This document shows, piece after piece, positions 18,721-27,585 of a stretch of 64,000 bases of DNA. The stretch spans positions 3,735,501-3,799,500 of the forward strand of contig JADKIW010000001.1 of the NCBI GenBank assembly GCA_016721115.1, read 5' to 3'. The DNA is from Candidatus Defluviilinea proxima (lineage in GTDB: Bacteria > Chloroflexota > Anaerolineae > Anaerolineales > Villigracilaceae). The translations under genes and the position numbers were made by a program. Each line of letters opens with the position of its first letter. Within the stretch, counting starts at the first letter, position 1. The notes below the pieces were generated by a model. That model saw only the letters and a program-made list of their open reading frames with translations. It did no database searches and was not told the DNA's origin.

Positions 18721-19458
18721 TTACTTCTCCTGCTCGTACAAGTACCCCGTCCCTCGTACGCTCACGATGCTCTCGGAAAGCGAGGGGAATGACTCCAACT
18801 TATGCCGCAAGCGACTCACCAACGGACGCAGGATCTCCGGGGCTTCTCTTTGGGATGTGTCGTAGCCCTGTACCAGCAGAACCAGCTCCCGGTGTGTAAA
18901 GACGCGTCCGGGGTTTTCGATCAGCACTCTGAGCAGGCGTCCCTCTGCGGGCGTCAGGTGAATCAACTCATCCTTCTTGCGGATCAAGCGACGGGAGAGG
19001 TCAATGTGCGTGCCATCTTTCAAAGAAAGCTCGATCGCGCCTTCATCCACCACATCGCCATTGGAGGTGCCGCCGCGCGATTTCAAACGCGCATCGCGGC
19101 GCGCCAGTCCCTTTTTAACGCTGTTCACCACCTGTGAAGGCGGCGCAGGCTTGAGCAGATAATCATGGATGCGCAAACGCAACGCCTGAATGGCCGATTC
19201 GGTCGTGCCGAACGCCGTCAGCAAGATCACCTCGGTCTCCGGTGAGACCTGGTTGATCACCTGCACCACTTCCAGGCCGTCCATGCCGGGCATACGCAGG
19301 TCCACGATCATCAAGTCCACGGGGTGCGTGCGGACGTGCTCAATAGCGGCCTGTCCGTTCGGCACCGAATTGACCGAGTACCCCTCGAGCCGCAAAATAT
19401 CGGAAAGCGATTGACGGGCTACAGGTTCATCATCAACAACAAGAATATTTGGTTTCAT
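18721..19458 (-). CDS. Response regulator, receiver plus winged-helix DNA-binding domain
   Basis: A 245-aa OmpR/PhoB-type regulator. The receiver domain (1-120) has the acidic pair VDDEP, phospho-acceptor Asp53 in VDLRMPGMDG, a Thr in LLTAFG and Lys in LLKPAPP. The winged helix (about 150-243) ends in VRGTGYLYEQEK, the usual wing motif. It should bind promoter DNA after phosphorylation by the kinase just upstream, whose TAA stop shares one base with this ATG (TAATG). Part of its 3' end is duplicated at 17692-17764. Confidence 0.92.
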   Translation of the reverse strand: MKPNILVVDDEPVARQSLSDILRLEGYSVNSVPNGQAAIEHVRTHPVDLMIVDLRMPGMDGLEVVQVINQVSPETEVILLTAFGTTESAIQALRLRIHDYLLKPAPPSQVVNSVKKGLARRDARLKSRGGTSNGDVVDEGAIELSLKDGTHIDLSRRLIRKKDELIHLTPAEGRLLRVLIENPGRVFTHRELVLLVQGYDTSQREAPEILRPLVSRLRHKLESFPSLSESIVSVRGTGYLYEQEK

Positions 19459-21041
19459 TATGCATCTCCCATCGGTAGGAATAATCGGAAACAGGCGCCA
19501 GTCCCACTGCCTTCGACAAGGTCAAGCGTGCCTCCGTGCGCGGTAACGATATTGTAACTCACGGTCAGCCCCAAACCGGTGCCGCCGTCCTTTGTGCTAA
19601 AGAAGGGTTCAAAAATATTATTGCGTAGCTCCTCCGGAATACCAGGCCCTGAATCTTCGAACTGGATCTCGACCCCGTTCTCCACGCTCTTCGCGCGGAT
19701 CTTCAGTGTGCCCCCGCCGGGCATGATGTCGAACGCATTCAGGATCAAATTGAAAAAGATCTGTTGGATCTGACTGTTCACCGCAAAGATCGAAGGCAAT
19801 GATTTCGGCAGTTCGGTGATCAACTCGATGTGCCTCTGCCCCAATTGTTGTGAGGTCAGGCTGATGACATGGTGCAAAAGTTCCAGCACGTCCACACTTT
19901 CCATTTTGTTCGAACCGGGGCGGTAGAAATCGAGCATTCTCTGCATCGTCTTCATCAGGCGTTCCAGCTCCACACGCGCCAGATCGAAATATTCCTTGCG
20001 CTTCTCGGCCGGCACATCTTCACGCCCCGCCAAATGCAAACAGTTCTGCACCGATTGCAACGGGTTGTTCACCTCGTGCGCGATAGACGCAGTCAACCTG
20101 CCAGCCGCCGCCATCTTCTCAGAACGCAACAACGCCTCCTGCGACTCTTCCACCTTGCGCACATACGCCCGCAGGTCGGCATACAAACGCGCATTCTCCA
20201 ACGCCACCAACGATTGATTCGCAAGGATGTGGAACAACTCGAGGTCTGCCCCACGGAACGGCGTCACACCCGCATCGCGTGCCGCAAACAGGACGGCTCG
20301 CATATCGGAACGTGTGATCGGGATCAGGACCGCCGCGCCAAGCTTGAGGTCCGCCAGAAGCGACTGCGCCTCTTCCTCCCCCGGGCCTGTTGCATTCACA
20401 ATGATCGGATTCCCATCTGCATCCACGCGGCTTAAGAGATGGGTCGCAAAGTTGGTTTTTTCCACAGGGAGGATTCGCCCGCGTTTCGCAATGGCAGAAA
20501 CCTTGCCCTCTTTGATCTGGTAATACGCGGCATTCGTGCATTGCAAATGTTCACAGATCGTATCCACGATCAGGTCATATAACGTTTTTGTATCAGTCTC
20601 TGAGAATAATTTTTCGGTCGCATCGAACAACGGGCGCAAGGCCTGCGCACGCGCCGTCTCGCGTTTGCGACGGTTATCGGTCAACGCCTGCTCAACAGAC
20701 GAAACAAGTTCATCACCTTTTTCGAACGGCTTGAGCAACAATCCGTCCACGCCCTGCCGTAACGCGCGAATGGCCGTTTCCACCGTGCCGAAGCCAGTCA
20801 TCACCAGCACCGCAATATCGGGTTGAGCCCGCTTCGCACGCGAGATCACATCGAAGCCATCCACCTCGGGCATGCGAATATCAACCAGCAACAAGTCCAC
20901 GCGGTTGCGTTGTAAATACTCGATGGCTTTATGCGGGTTGGTCTCAGAGAGCACATCATACCCCGCACGCTTCAAGATACGATTACAAAGAAGCGCGATC
21001 CCGGGTTCATCGTCCACTACAAGTACAGATACTGATTCCAT
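19458..21041 (-). CDS. Receiver-GAF histidine kinase
   Basis: A soluble 527-aa kinase with an unusual N-terminal receiver (residues 1-125, Asp54 in VDIRMPEVDG, Lys in LLLKPFE), a GAF domain (about 140-290), HisKA with NtrB-like H-box SIAHEVNNPLQS (His322) and HATPase (about 415-525, with DSGPGIPEE and GGTGLGL). The receiver in front of the kinase suggests control by another kinase, perhaps the multi-GAF kinase encoded upstream at 21248, so the three genes may form a relay (inference). Coupled by a one-base overlap to the response regulator. Confidence 0.92.
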   Translation of the reverse strand: MESVSVLVVDDEPGIALLCNRILKRAGYDVLSETNPHKAIEYLQRNRVDLLLVDIRMPEVDGFDVISRAKRAQPDIAVLVMTGFGTVETAIRALRQGVDGLLLKPFEKGDELVSSVEQALTDNRRKRETARAQALRPLFDATEKLFSETDTKTLYDLIVDTICEHLQCTNAAYYQIKEGKVSAIAKRGRILPVEKTNFATHLLSRVDADGNPIIVNATGPGEEEAQSLLADLKLGAAVLIPITRSDMRAVLFAARDAGVTPFRGADLELFHILANQSLVALENARLYADLRAYVRKVEESQEALLRSEKMAAAGRLTASIAHEVNNPLQSVQNCLHLAGREDVPAEKRKEYFDLARVELERLMKTMQRMLDFYRPGSNKMESVDVLELLHHVISLTSQQLGQRHIELITELPKSLPSIFAVNSQIQQIFFNLILNAFDIMPGGGTLKIRAKSVENGVEIQFEDSGPGIPEELRNNIFEPFFSTKDGGTGLGLTVSYNIVTAHGGTLDLVEGSGTGACFRLFLPMGDA

Positions 21042-21099
21042 ATTTGTCTGCTACAAATCCCTTATATTACCGCGAAGGATACTAAGAAGCCTTTCTCAA

Positions 21100-21240
21100 A
21101 ATCAAACTCTACGGTCCTGCCACAGAGACGCAGAGTCACAGAGTTTTTAATTTGATTTTCTACCCTTTCGGGCACACGTCAGAGTCTCTGTGACTCTGTG
21201 GCTAAAAGCCTTTGATCTTCCTTCGTGTGCTTTGTGGTTA
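21100..21240. repeat. Imperfect palindromic intergenic repeat (CACAGAG type)
   Basis: Between the two kinase genes lie repeated CACAGAG and CTCTGTG words. CAGAGTCACAGAG (21131-21143) is a perfect inverted match of CTCTGTGACTCTG (21186-21198), and GCCACAGAG (21119-21127) can pair with CTCTGTGGC (21194-21202). A related, decayed stretch occurs before trmFO (about 23920-23960). No coding potential. It looks like a dispersed, non-autonomous repeat that may form an RNA hairpin in the operon transcript. Confidence 0.65.
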
Positions 21241-21247
21241 AAAACTT

Positions 21248-23875
21248 TTAACCCTTCGGCAACCACACCGTAAACGTCGAACCTGCTCCGGGCTGGCTGA
21301 CCAATTCGATCTCACCGCCATGATCGGAGATGATCCCATACGTGACGGAGAGCCCCAACCCTGTGCCGCCACGGTCCGCTTTGGTGGTAAAGAATGGCTC
21401 GAAGATACGTGTCTGATCTTCTGGAGCAATGCCCACACCGTTATCACGCACAGACACCATCACGCCATCACGTCCCACCTTTTGTAACTCAGCAGTTTTG
21501 ATCTCCATTTCGCCGCCGTCGGGCATGGCTTGTAATGCATTGTGCACAAGGTTGAGCAAAACTTGTTTCATCTGATTCTCGTCCATCGACACCCAGGGCA
21601 AATCCTCCTGCATGAATAGCGTCAATTCTACCCCGTTTGTATGGATCAGGTGCCTCGTGAGCGTAACCACATCTTCCACTACACCGTTCAAAGATGCATT
21701 CGCACGTGCGCTTTCACTCTGTCGCGCAAAATCAAGAAGTCTGCGCACCACATCACGTGCCCGCCGTGCCTCACGGATTACAAGGTCAAGGTCGGCATAG
21801 GACGGTGAATCTTTGGGCATATCTTCCATGACCAGTTCGGCAAAACCCGTCACGGATGTAAGCGGATTATTCAACTCGTGCGCAATGCCTGCGGCCATCT
21901 CACCCACTGCCGCAAGCTTGGCGGCCTGCACAAGACGGTTCTCAGCGAGTCGCTGTGCTTCCATGCGTGCATTCACTTCCATTTCAGTCTCACGCAGTTG
22001 ATAGATCGTTTCCTGCAACTGCTGATACTGATCGGCACTGGTGATGACTGTCGCGAGGATTCCTCCCAACGACTCAAGCGCCATAAAATCATTGTGCGTA
22101 AATGAATTGCGCGAACTACTTTCCACATCGATAATACCCAGCACTTTGGATCCATCACGGATGGCTACACACAATTCCGAACCCGCCTGCCAGCCCTTGA
22201 TAGGCGTATAACGCTCGTCTTGAAAAACGTCATTCACCAATACGCCCTGCCCCGTTTCGAAGACGTGGCCGGTCAACCCGCCGATCAAGGGATACTCAAT
22301 CGACTTCATCGCGCGTTTCACAACATTTTGGCTTGCACCACCGAAGCCACCGATGGTTAATTTACCAAACTCATCTGCAATAAATACTACAGCCAATTCA
22401 TATGCAAAGTATCGCGCCAGCAAGTCTGCGGTCAACTCCGCTACTTGATGAGGATCGGTGAGGCCCACAACTTGTTGTGCCACCTCATGGATCAGCCCAA
22501 GGTTACGCGCACGACTTTCCGCTTCTTCACGCACACGGGTATAGTCCGCAAGGCTGGCGAGGTAACTTCCCATCACAACGATCAAACTTTCATCATAGGA
22601 GTTGAACGCATTGGCGCGTTTGCTCTCCACACTCAACATGCCAATTGACTGACCACGAAATCGCAACGGGACATAGAGACCAGATATCGCTTCGTTATAT
22701 AGAGGTAATGGAACAGATGAATCCACTTCACCCAAACGCATTTTTGCATTACTGGCCAACAAGCTTGAAATGGGATGGCCCTCCACGCTACGGATCATCG
22801 AGACAAGGTTGCCCTCATTCAGACGGTATTCCTGCAAGACATGTCCTTCGGGCGATAGCAGGTTTAGCACGATCATTTCCGTCCCAAAAGCACGCGAAAG
22901 CAACGCAAACATACGACGCGCGATCTGATCAAGACTGCGCCCCGTGGAAACGGTCACGGCAAAGTCGTTCAACATGGCAAGACGGCGTAAATGTCCCGCC
23001 ATTTCAGCAAAGGTAATCAGGGTTTCGAGAGCAGGAGCGATCTGTGTGGCAAGGTCAAGCAGGCGATTCCATTCTTCGCCTTTGAACGCGCTGGAGCGCC
23101 ACAACACAACCACACCGATCAAACGTTGTCCGATGAGGAGCGGAATCCCTGCCCAAGTTTTGCTGTTGGATTTCAAACCTTTATGTGGGATCTGTGACCA
23201 TAAGGCATCGCCTCGATTCACAACCACAGGCGTCAGATTGCGATTCATACGGCGCAAAAGAGAGTGCGCTTCAATCGACAAGTGAAGGTCCACAACCGAA
23301 GATGCATTCCATTGAGCCCGCACCTCGAGTGAGTCACCTCGTCGAATGGCGAGCCAGCCTCCCTGTACAGGAATGAGGCGGACAAAGGCGTTCAATGCAC
23401 GGTCAGCCGCGCGCGGCAAGTCATACGGGCTTTCCGAATCCAGATCGGGTGTCAACAATGATGCCGCCACCGAGAGCGATGGAGAACTGTCAAGAGAAGG
23501 CGTGTCGGCCCGCATCCCAGAGACGGCGAGCCGCCATATCCGTTGCGCGGTAGCATCCAATTGCCCTGCGCCAACAAGCACTACATGCGAGGCGCCCTGC
23601 AACGGAAACGCCGAGAGACGCTCAGCATTCATGGCGCTCTTTGCCGGCAAAGAGACAGAACGGTTCTGCCCGCCGCTCAACGCACCACACAACCATGTAT
23701 CCACTTCAGCTTTATCTAGAAATTTGATGAGAGCCGTTTCCAGTTTTTTCCCCAAACGATACTGGGCAACCACACGCCACTTCCCTGCCTCGCGCTTGAC
23801 CAACACCGACCACACGGCATCGGTCAACTGGCTGGCTTCTTTGAGTTGGTACTCGCTTGTGGTTGTAGTCGCCAT
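21248..23875 (-). CDS. Multi-GAF histidine kinase
   Basis: An 875-aa soluble kinase. The N-terminal 160 residues are of unclear fold. Two or three GAF-type domains follow (about 160-300, 300-460 and 470-630; motifs GLYVPLRFRGQSIGML and VLGIIDVESS), then a short coiled coil, HisKA with GIAHELNNPLTSVTGF (His666) and HATPase (about 755-875, with RDNGVGI and GGTGLGLSVTYG). The ATG at 23875 is preferred over a TTG at 23884 because a TATAAT box ends 8 nt before it, implying a leaderless transcript. It lies upstream of the receiver-GAF kinase and regulator on the same strand, separated by a repeat. Confidence 0.9.
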   Translation of the reverse strand: MATTTTSEYQLKEASQLTDAVWSVLVKREAGKWRVVAQYRLGKKLETALIKFLDKAEVDTWLCGALSGGQNRSVSLPAKSAMNAERLSAFPLQGASHVVLVGAGQLDATAQRIWRLAVSGMRADTPSLDSSPSLSVAASLLTPDLDSESPYDLPRAADRALNAFVRLIPVQGGWLAIRRGDSLEVRAQWNASSVVDLHLSIEAHSLLRRMNRNLTPVVVNRGDALWSQIPHKGLKSNSKTWAGIPLLIGQRLIGVVVLWRSSAFKGEEWNRLLDLATQIAPALETLITFAEMAGHLRRLAMLNDFAVTVSTGRSLDQIARRMFALLSRAFGTEMIVLNLLSPEGHVLQEYRLNEGNLVSMIRSVEGHPISSLLASNAKMRLGEVDSSVPLPLYNEAISGLYVPLRFRGQSIGMLSVESKRANAFNSYDESLIVVMGSYLASLADYTRVREEAESRARNLGLIHEVAQQVVGLTDPHQVAELTADLLARYFAYELAVVFIADEFGKLTIGGFGGASQNVVKRAMKSIEYPLIGGLTGHVFETGQGVLVNDVFQDERYTPIKGWQAGSELCVAIRDGSKVLGIIDVESSSRNSFTHNDFMALESLGGILATVITSADQYQQLQETIYQLRETEMEVNARMEAQRLAENRLVQAAKLAAVGEMAAGIAHELNNPLTSVTGFAELVMEDMPKDSPSYADLDLVIREARRARDVVRRLLDFARQSESARANASLNGVVEDVVTLTRHLIHTNGVELTLFMQEDLPWVSMDENQMKQVLLNLVHNALQAMPDGGEMEIKTAELQKVGRDGVMVSVRDNGVGIAPEDQTRIFEPFFTTKADRGGTGLGLSVTYGIISDHGGEIELVSQPGAGSTFTVWLPKG

Positions 23876-23883
23876 TTGTATCA

Positions 23884-23889
23884 ATTATA
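23884..23889 (-). promoter_or_regulatory. -10 box of the multi-GAF kinase gene
   Basis: TATAAT on the minus strand, 8 nt before ATG 23875; transcription would start at or within a few bases of the start codon. No convincing -35 box. Confidence 0.6.
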
Positions 23890-23994
23890 CAGCAGGGAAG
23901 AAAAGTACGATGCACCCCTTTTAGTCACAAATACACGGAAGCATAGAGTTTTTGAAAAGGTTTTCTCCGTCGCTGTGACAAGACACGCAAATGG

Positions 23995-24000
23995 TAAAAT
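23995..24000 (+). promoter_or_regulatory. -10 box of trmFO
   Basis: TAAAAT, 7 nt before ATG 24008, consistent with a leaderless transcript. No ribosome site is seen in the gap. Confidence 0.5.
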
Positions 24001-24007
24001 CATTTCC

Positions 24008-25345
24008 ATGACTGACCTTATTGTTATCGGCGGCGGGCTGGCTGGAAGTGAAGCCGCCTGGCAAGCCGCCCAACGCGGACTCAAAGTCCGACTCTATGAG
24101 ATGCGTCCCACACTCCAAACCGGAGCGCATCAGACTCACGATTTGGCTGAACTCGTTTGTTCGAATTCTCTTGGCTCCAACCTTTCTGACCGCGCCTCGG
24201 GCCTTCTCAAGAACGAAGCGCGTTTACTAGGCTCAATGCTTGTGGAATGTGCTGAGGAAGCCGCATTGCCCGCAGGCGGAGCATTGGCCGTGGATCGTGA
24301 ACTCTTCGCGCGCAAAGTGACAGAGCGAATCGAAAGCCACCCCAATATCGAGATCGTGCGTGAAGAAATGAAAGAGATCCCCAATTCGCTGACCATCATC
24401 GCCAGCGGACCATTGACATCCCCTGCTCTTTCTCAATCCATTGCGGCGTTGAGCAGTGAGGAGCACCTCTTTTTCTTCGATGCGATCGCCCCCGTCATCC
24501 ACGCGGATTCGATCAACATGCAAATCGCCTACCGTGCATCACGTTACGGCACGGGCGATCAGGATGAAGGCGACTATATCAATTGTCCGTTCACTAAAGA
24601 GGAATATTATGCTTTCGTGGATGCACTCATTCAAGCAGAGCGCATCGAGTTACGCTCATTCGAAGATGCGATCAAAAGTGGCGTCAAAGCGGGTCACTTT
24701 TTTGAAGGCTGTCTGCCAATTGAGATCATCGCCGAGCGCGGATTGGATTCATTAGCGTATGGCCCCATGCGTCCGGTCGGGTTGCGCGATCCTCGCACAG
24801 AGAAACGTCCGCATGCGGTTGTGCAATTGCGGCAAGATAATCTTGCGGGAAGTTTGTATAACCTCGTCGGTTTTCAGACCAACCTCAAATTTCCCGAACA
24901 AAAGCGTGTACTTCGCATGATCCCCGGGCTTGAGAATGCAGAATTCCTTCGTTACGGACAAATGCACCGCAACACGTTCATCGCTTCGCCGAAGCTATTG
25001 CTCCCCACACTGCAAGCCATTCAACGGGCTGACCTTTTGTTCGCGGGTCAGGTCACAGGTGTGGAAGGATACATGGGCAATATTGCAACAGGTTTGTTGG
25101 CTGGCATCAATGCCGCACGATTATTCCACGGCGAAGAGCCGCTCACGCTTCCGCAAACAACCATGCTCGGCGCGTTGTGCCATTATGTCACTCATGCCGA
25201 TCTGAAAGACTTCCAACCGATGAAAGCAAATTTTGGAATTCTGCCTGCGCTTGCGACAAAGATCAACAAACGTGAACGTGGCAAGGCCTATGCAGAACGC
25301 GCGTTGGAAGAGCTAAAACTTACAATGGATGGAACACGAGTTTGA
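24008..25345 (+). CDS. trmFO: tRNA (m5U54) methyltransferase, folate/FAD-dependent
   Basis: A 445-aa flavoprotein that methylates U54 of the tRNA T-loop using methylenetetrahydrofolate. The N-terminal FAD motif is GGGLAGSEAAW (about residues 7-17), followed by the family pattern AHQTHDLAELVCSNSLGSN. The middle holds FFDAIAPVIHADSI and YINCPFTKEEY, and the C-terminus has the second flavin loop AGQVTGVEGYMGNIATGL. Length is normal for TrmFO. The frame is open upstream to 23846, but ATG 24008 is chosen because the family starts directly at the FAD motif and a -10 box lies 7 nt before it. Its TGA stop overlaps the TTG start of the peptidase gene. Confidence 0.96.
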   Translation: MTDLIVIGGGLAGSEAAWQAAQRGLKVRLYEMRPTLQTGAHQTHDLAELVCSNSLGSNLSDRASGLLKNEARLLGSMLVECAEEAALPAGGALAVDRELFARKVTERIESHPNIEIVREEMKEIPNSLTIIASGPLTSPALSQSIAALSSEEHLFFFDAIAPVIHADSINMQIAYRASRYGTGDQDEGDYINCPFTKEEYYAFVDALIQAERIELRSFEDAIKSGVKAGHFFEGCLPIEIIAERGLDSLAYGPMRPVGLRDPRTEKRPHAVVQLRQDNLAGSLYNLVGFQTNLKFPEQKRVLRMIPGLENAEFLRYGQMHRNTFIASPKLLLPTLQAIQRADLLFAGQVTGVEGYMGNIATGLLAGINAARLFHGEEPLTLPQTTMLGALCHYVTHADLKDFQPMKANFGILPALATKINKRERGKAYAERALEELKLTMDGTRV

Positions 25346-26256
25346 AAAACAAATCAATAGCGATCTATCTAACCATCATCGGTTCCCTGCTTGTTATCGT
25401 CGCGAGTTGGTACATCTTTGCATTTCAATCTCAACCCGATGACCCTACCTTCAATCTATTCGATGGGGAACGCGCTTACGAGGACGTGAAGACTCAAGTC
25501 GCTTTCGGGCCAAGGACGCCCGGGTCGGAGGGTCATGCAAAAGTCCAGGAGTGGATGCGAAAGGAACTTGAGTCCGCTGGCTGGCAAGTGGAGATCCAGG
25601 AATCCGAGGCGATGGGACATCCCATACAAAACATCGTTGCTAAAAAAGGTGACGCTGATCCGCAGATCATTTTAGGCGCACATTATGACACGCGTCTATT
25701 TGCCGATCATGACCCTGACGTAGCGAATCACACCAAACCTGTGCCAGGTGCCAACGACGGAGCCTCTGGTGTGGCTGTGTTGCTTGAACTCGCACGCAAA
25801 CTACCTGACGACACAGTGCCCGTCTGGTTGGTGTTTTTCGACGCGGAGGATAACGGCAACATCGAGGGCTGGGACTGGCTTCTCGGCTCGCGTGAATTTG
25901 TGAAGAACAACCCAGTGCGTCCACAAGCCGTGGTTATCATAGACATGATCGGTGATGCCGACTTGAACATTTACAAGGAACGCAATTCAAACAAAGCCAT
26001 TACCGATGAGATCTGGCGCACTGCCGAACGCACGGAAAACGATACTGTGTTCATCCCCAAGGAAAAGTTTTCGATGATCGATGATCACACACCTTTTCTG
26101 GAGGCAGGAATCCCCGCTGTCGATATTATCGATTTCGATTATCCTTACTGGCACACTGTGCAGGATACGCCGGATAAGGTCTCTGCACAAAGTTTACAGA
26201 TCGTGGGAGAAACCCTTCAGGTTTGGGTCATGCAACAACAAAGTAGTCAACCCTGA
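25342..26256 (+). CDS. M28-family metallopeptidase / glutaminyl cyclase-like protein
   Basis: A 304-aa exported or membrane-anchored protein with one N-terminal helix (about residues 8-27). The catalytic domain has the zinc ligands of M28 enzymes: His114 in GAHYDTR, Asp139 in GANDGASG, an acidic pair in FFDAEDNG, Asp in IDMIGDAD and His in PYWHTVQDT. The DAEDNG and IDMIGDAD patterns and its size resemble glutaminyl-peptide cyclotransferases as well as aminopeptidases, so the reaction is not settled. The start is TTG 25342, which overlaps the TGA of trmFO, so the two are translationally coupled. Confidence 0.85.
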   Translation: MKNKSIAIYLTIIGSLLVIVASWYIFAFQSQPDDPTFNLFDGERAYEDVKTQVAFGPRTPGSEGHAKVQEWMRKELESAGWQVEIQESEAMGHPIQNIVAKKGDADPQIILGAHYDTRLFADHDPDVANHTKPVPGANDGASGVAVLLELARKLPDDTVPVWLVFFDAEDNGNIEGWDWLLGSREFVKNNPVRPQAVVIIDMIGDADLNIYKERNSNKAITDEIWRTAERTENDTVFIPKEKFSMIDDHTPFLEAGIPAVDIIDFDYPYWHTVQDTPDKVSAQSLQIVGETLQVWVMQQQSSQP

Positions 26257-26262
26257 TACAAT
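26254..26262 (+). promoter_or_regulatory. Extended -10 element before the soluble kinase gene
   Basis: TGATACAAT (TGn plus TACAAT) overlaps the stop codon of the peptidase gene and lies 25 nt before ATG 26288. Confidence 0.5.
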
Positions 26263-26287
26263 GGCCTCGCTCGAACAATAATTGCGT

Positions 26288-27532
26288 ATGCCTAGAAAAC
26301 CGGCCACAATCATTCCTATTGAGAAAACGCTTGCCAAAGTGCGCCCTACATGGATGGAACGTGTTGGGCAGGAATTGGCACGCGGCATGGATGTGCGGGC
26401 CGGTTTCGATGAACAATTGGAGCGTTTTTTCGAAGTGCTGGTGAAGTCAGTGACCAGCGGAGACCCCGGCTGGATCGACACCATCCTGCTCGATTGGGCA
26501 AAGGCGTCCACGGAAACGGACCTGCAGGAGGGGCTGTACCAGGTCACTTTCATTCTCAACCGTATGATCGTGTTGACCATCGAAGTGGCAAAAGAGTCCC
26601 TAACCAAACAACAGGCACTCGACCTGTTAGCGGCGGTCATCCCGATCTACACCTATGGGCTGGGCGTTGTGGCGCGGTATGAAATGGAAACACGCGTGGC
26701 ACACATCTCCGGTGAAATGGAAAAAGTGCAAAAGAAGATGGAACGCGTGGACAAGAGCAAGTCCGCGTTCATTTCGGTGGCGGCACATGAATTAAAGACA
26801 CCGATCACGCTCATTGACGGGTACGCTTCCATGATGGATGACCTGATCAAGGAAGGCAACGGTGTGCCTTTGGATGGTCTGCTCACCGGTATGCAGTCTG
26901 GCATCAACCGCTTGCGGACGATCGTGGAAGATATGCTCGATGTCTCGATGATCGATAACAAACTACTGAAGCTGAACTTCCAGCCGACGCAGATCGAGAA
27001 GATCTTGCTAACGCTGAAAAATGATGCAAGGGAAACCATCGCGTCACGGCGTCAGACTCTAGAAGTAGTACCATTTGAAGGAAGCAGACAATGGATCTAT
27101 GTTGACCCAGCTCGTATCACACAGGCATTACGAAATGTGATCCACAATGCGATCAAATACACGCCCGATGGTGGCACAATCAGCATTGATGGCCGTACAT
27201 TACCCGGCTTGATAGAAGTGACCATCAAAGACAACGGCATCGGTATTTCGCTTGAAAATCAATCGGTCATCTTTGAAAAGTTCGGGCAGGTAGGTCGCCT
27301 TAATCTTCACTCAAGCGGCAAGACCAAATTTAAAGGTGCCGGGCCCGGTTTAGGCTTACCCATCTCAAAAGGCATCCTCGAAGCGCATGGCGGTTCGATC
27401 TGGGTTGAATCAGAAGGATACGATGAAGAAGAATGTCCGGGATCGATCTTCCATGTGCTGATCCCCATCCGCACCGAAGCGCCAGAAACGACACTGGCAA
27501 AATTGTTCAATGAATTGGAAAAGAAAGATTAG
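26288..27532 (+). CDS. Soluble histidine kinase with helical N-terminal domain
   Basis: A 414-aa kinase with no membrane helix. The N-terminal 130 residues are mostly helical (containing WMERVGQELARGMD) and not recognised. A coiled coil leads into HisKA with AAHELKTPITLIDGYA (His167) and HATPase (about 285-400: NVIHNAIKYTPDGG, KDNGIGI, GPGLGLPISKG). No receiver or regulator gene adjoins it, so its partner must be elsewhere. ATG 26288 is preferred to an in-frame TTG at 26282. The C-terminus extends slightly past the usual kinase end (TLAKLFNELEKKD). Confidence 0.88.
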   Translation: MPRKPATIIPIEKTLAKVRPTWMERVGQELARGMDVRAGFDEQLERFFEVLVKSVTSGDPGWIDTILLDWAKASTETDLQEGLYQVTFILNRMIVLTIEVAKESLTKQQALDLLAAVIPIYTYGLGVVARYEMETRVAHISGEMEKVQKKMERVDKSKSAFISVAAHELKTPITLIDGYASMMDDLIKEGNGVPLDGLLTGMQSGINRLRTIVEDMLDVSMIDNKLLKLNFQPTQIEKILLTLKNDARETIASRRQTLEVVPFEGSRQWIYVDPARITQALRNVIHNAIKYTPDGGTISIDGRTLPGLIEVTIKDNGIGISLENQSVIFEKFGQVGRLNLHSSGKTKFKGAGPGLGLPISKGILEAHGGSIWVESEGYDEEECPGSIFHVLIPIRTEAPETTLAKLFNELEKKD

Positions 27533-27585
27533 CAGAAACATGCCCAATGGGCTTACATGCTTCTGCATTCTAAAAAGAAAGAATC

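Noticed and set aside
23846..24007. 54-residue N-terminal extension of TrmFO
   Set aside because: TrmFO begins at the FAD motif; the extension lies over the divergent promoter region and a decayed repeat.
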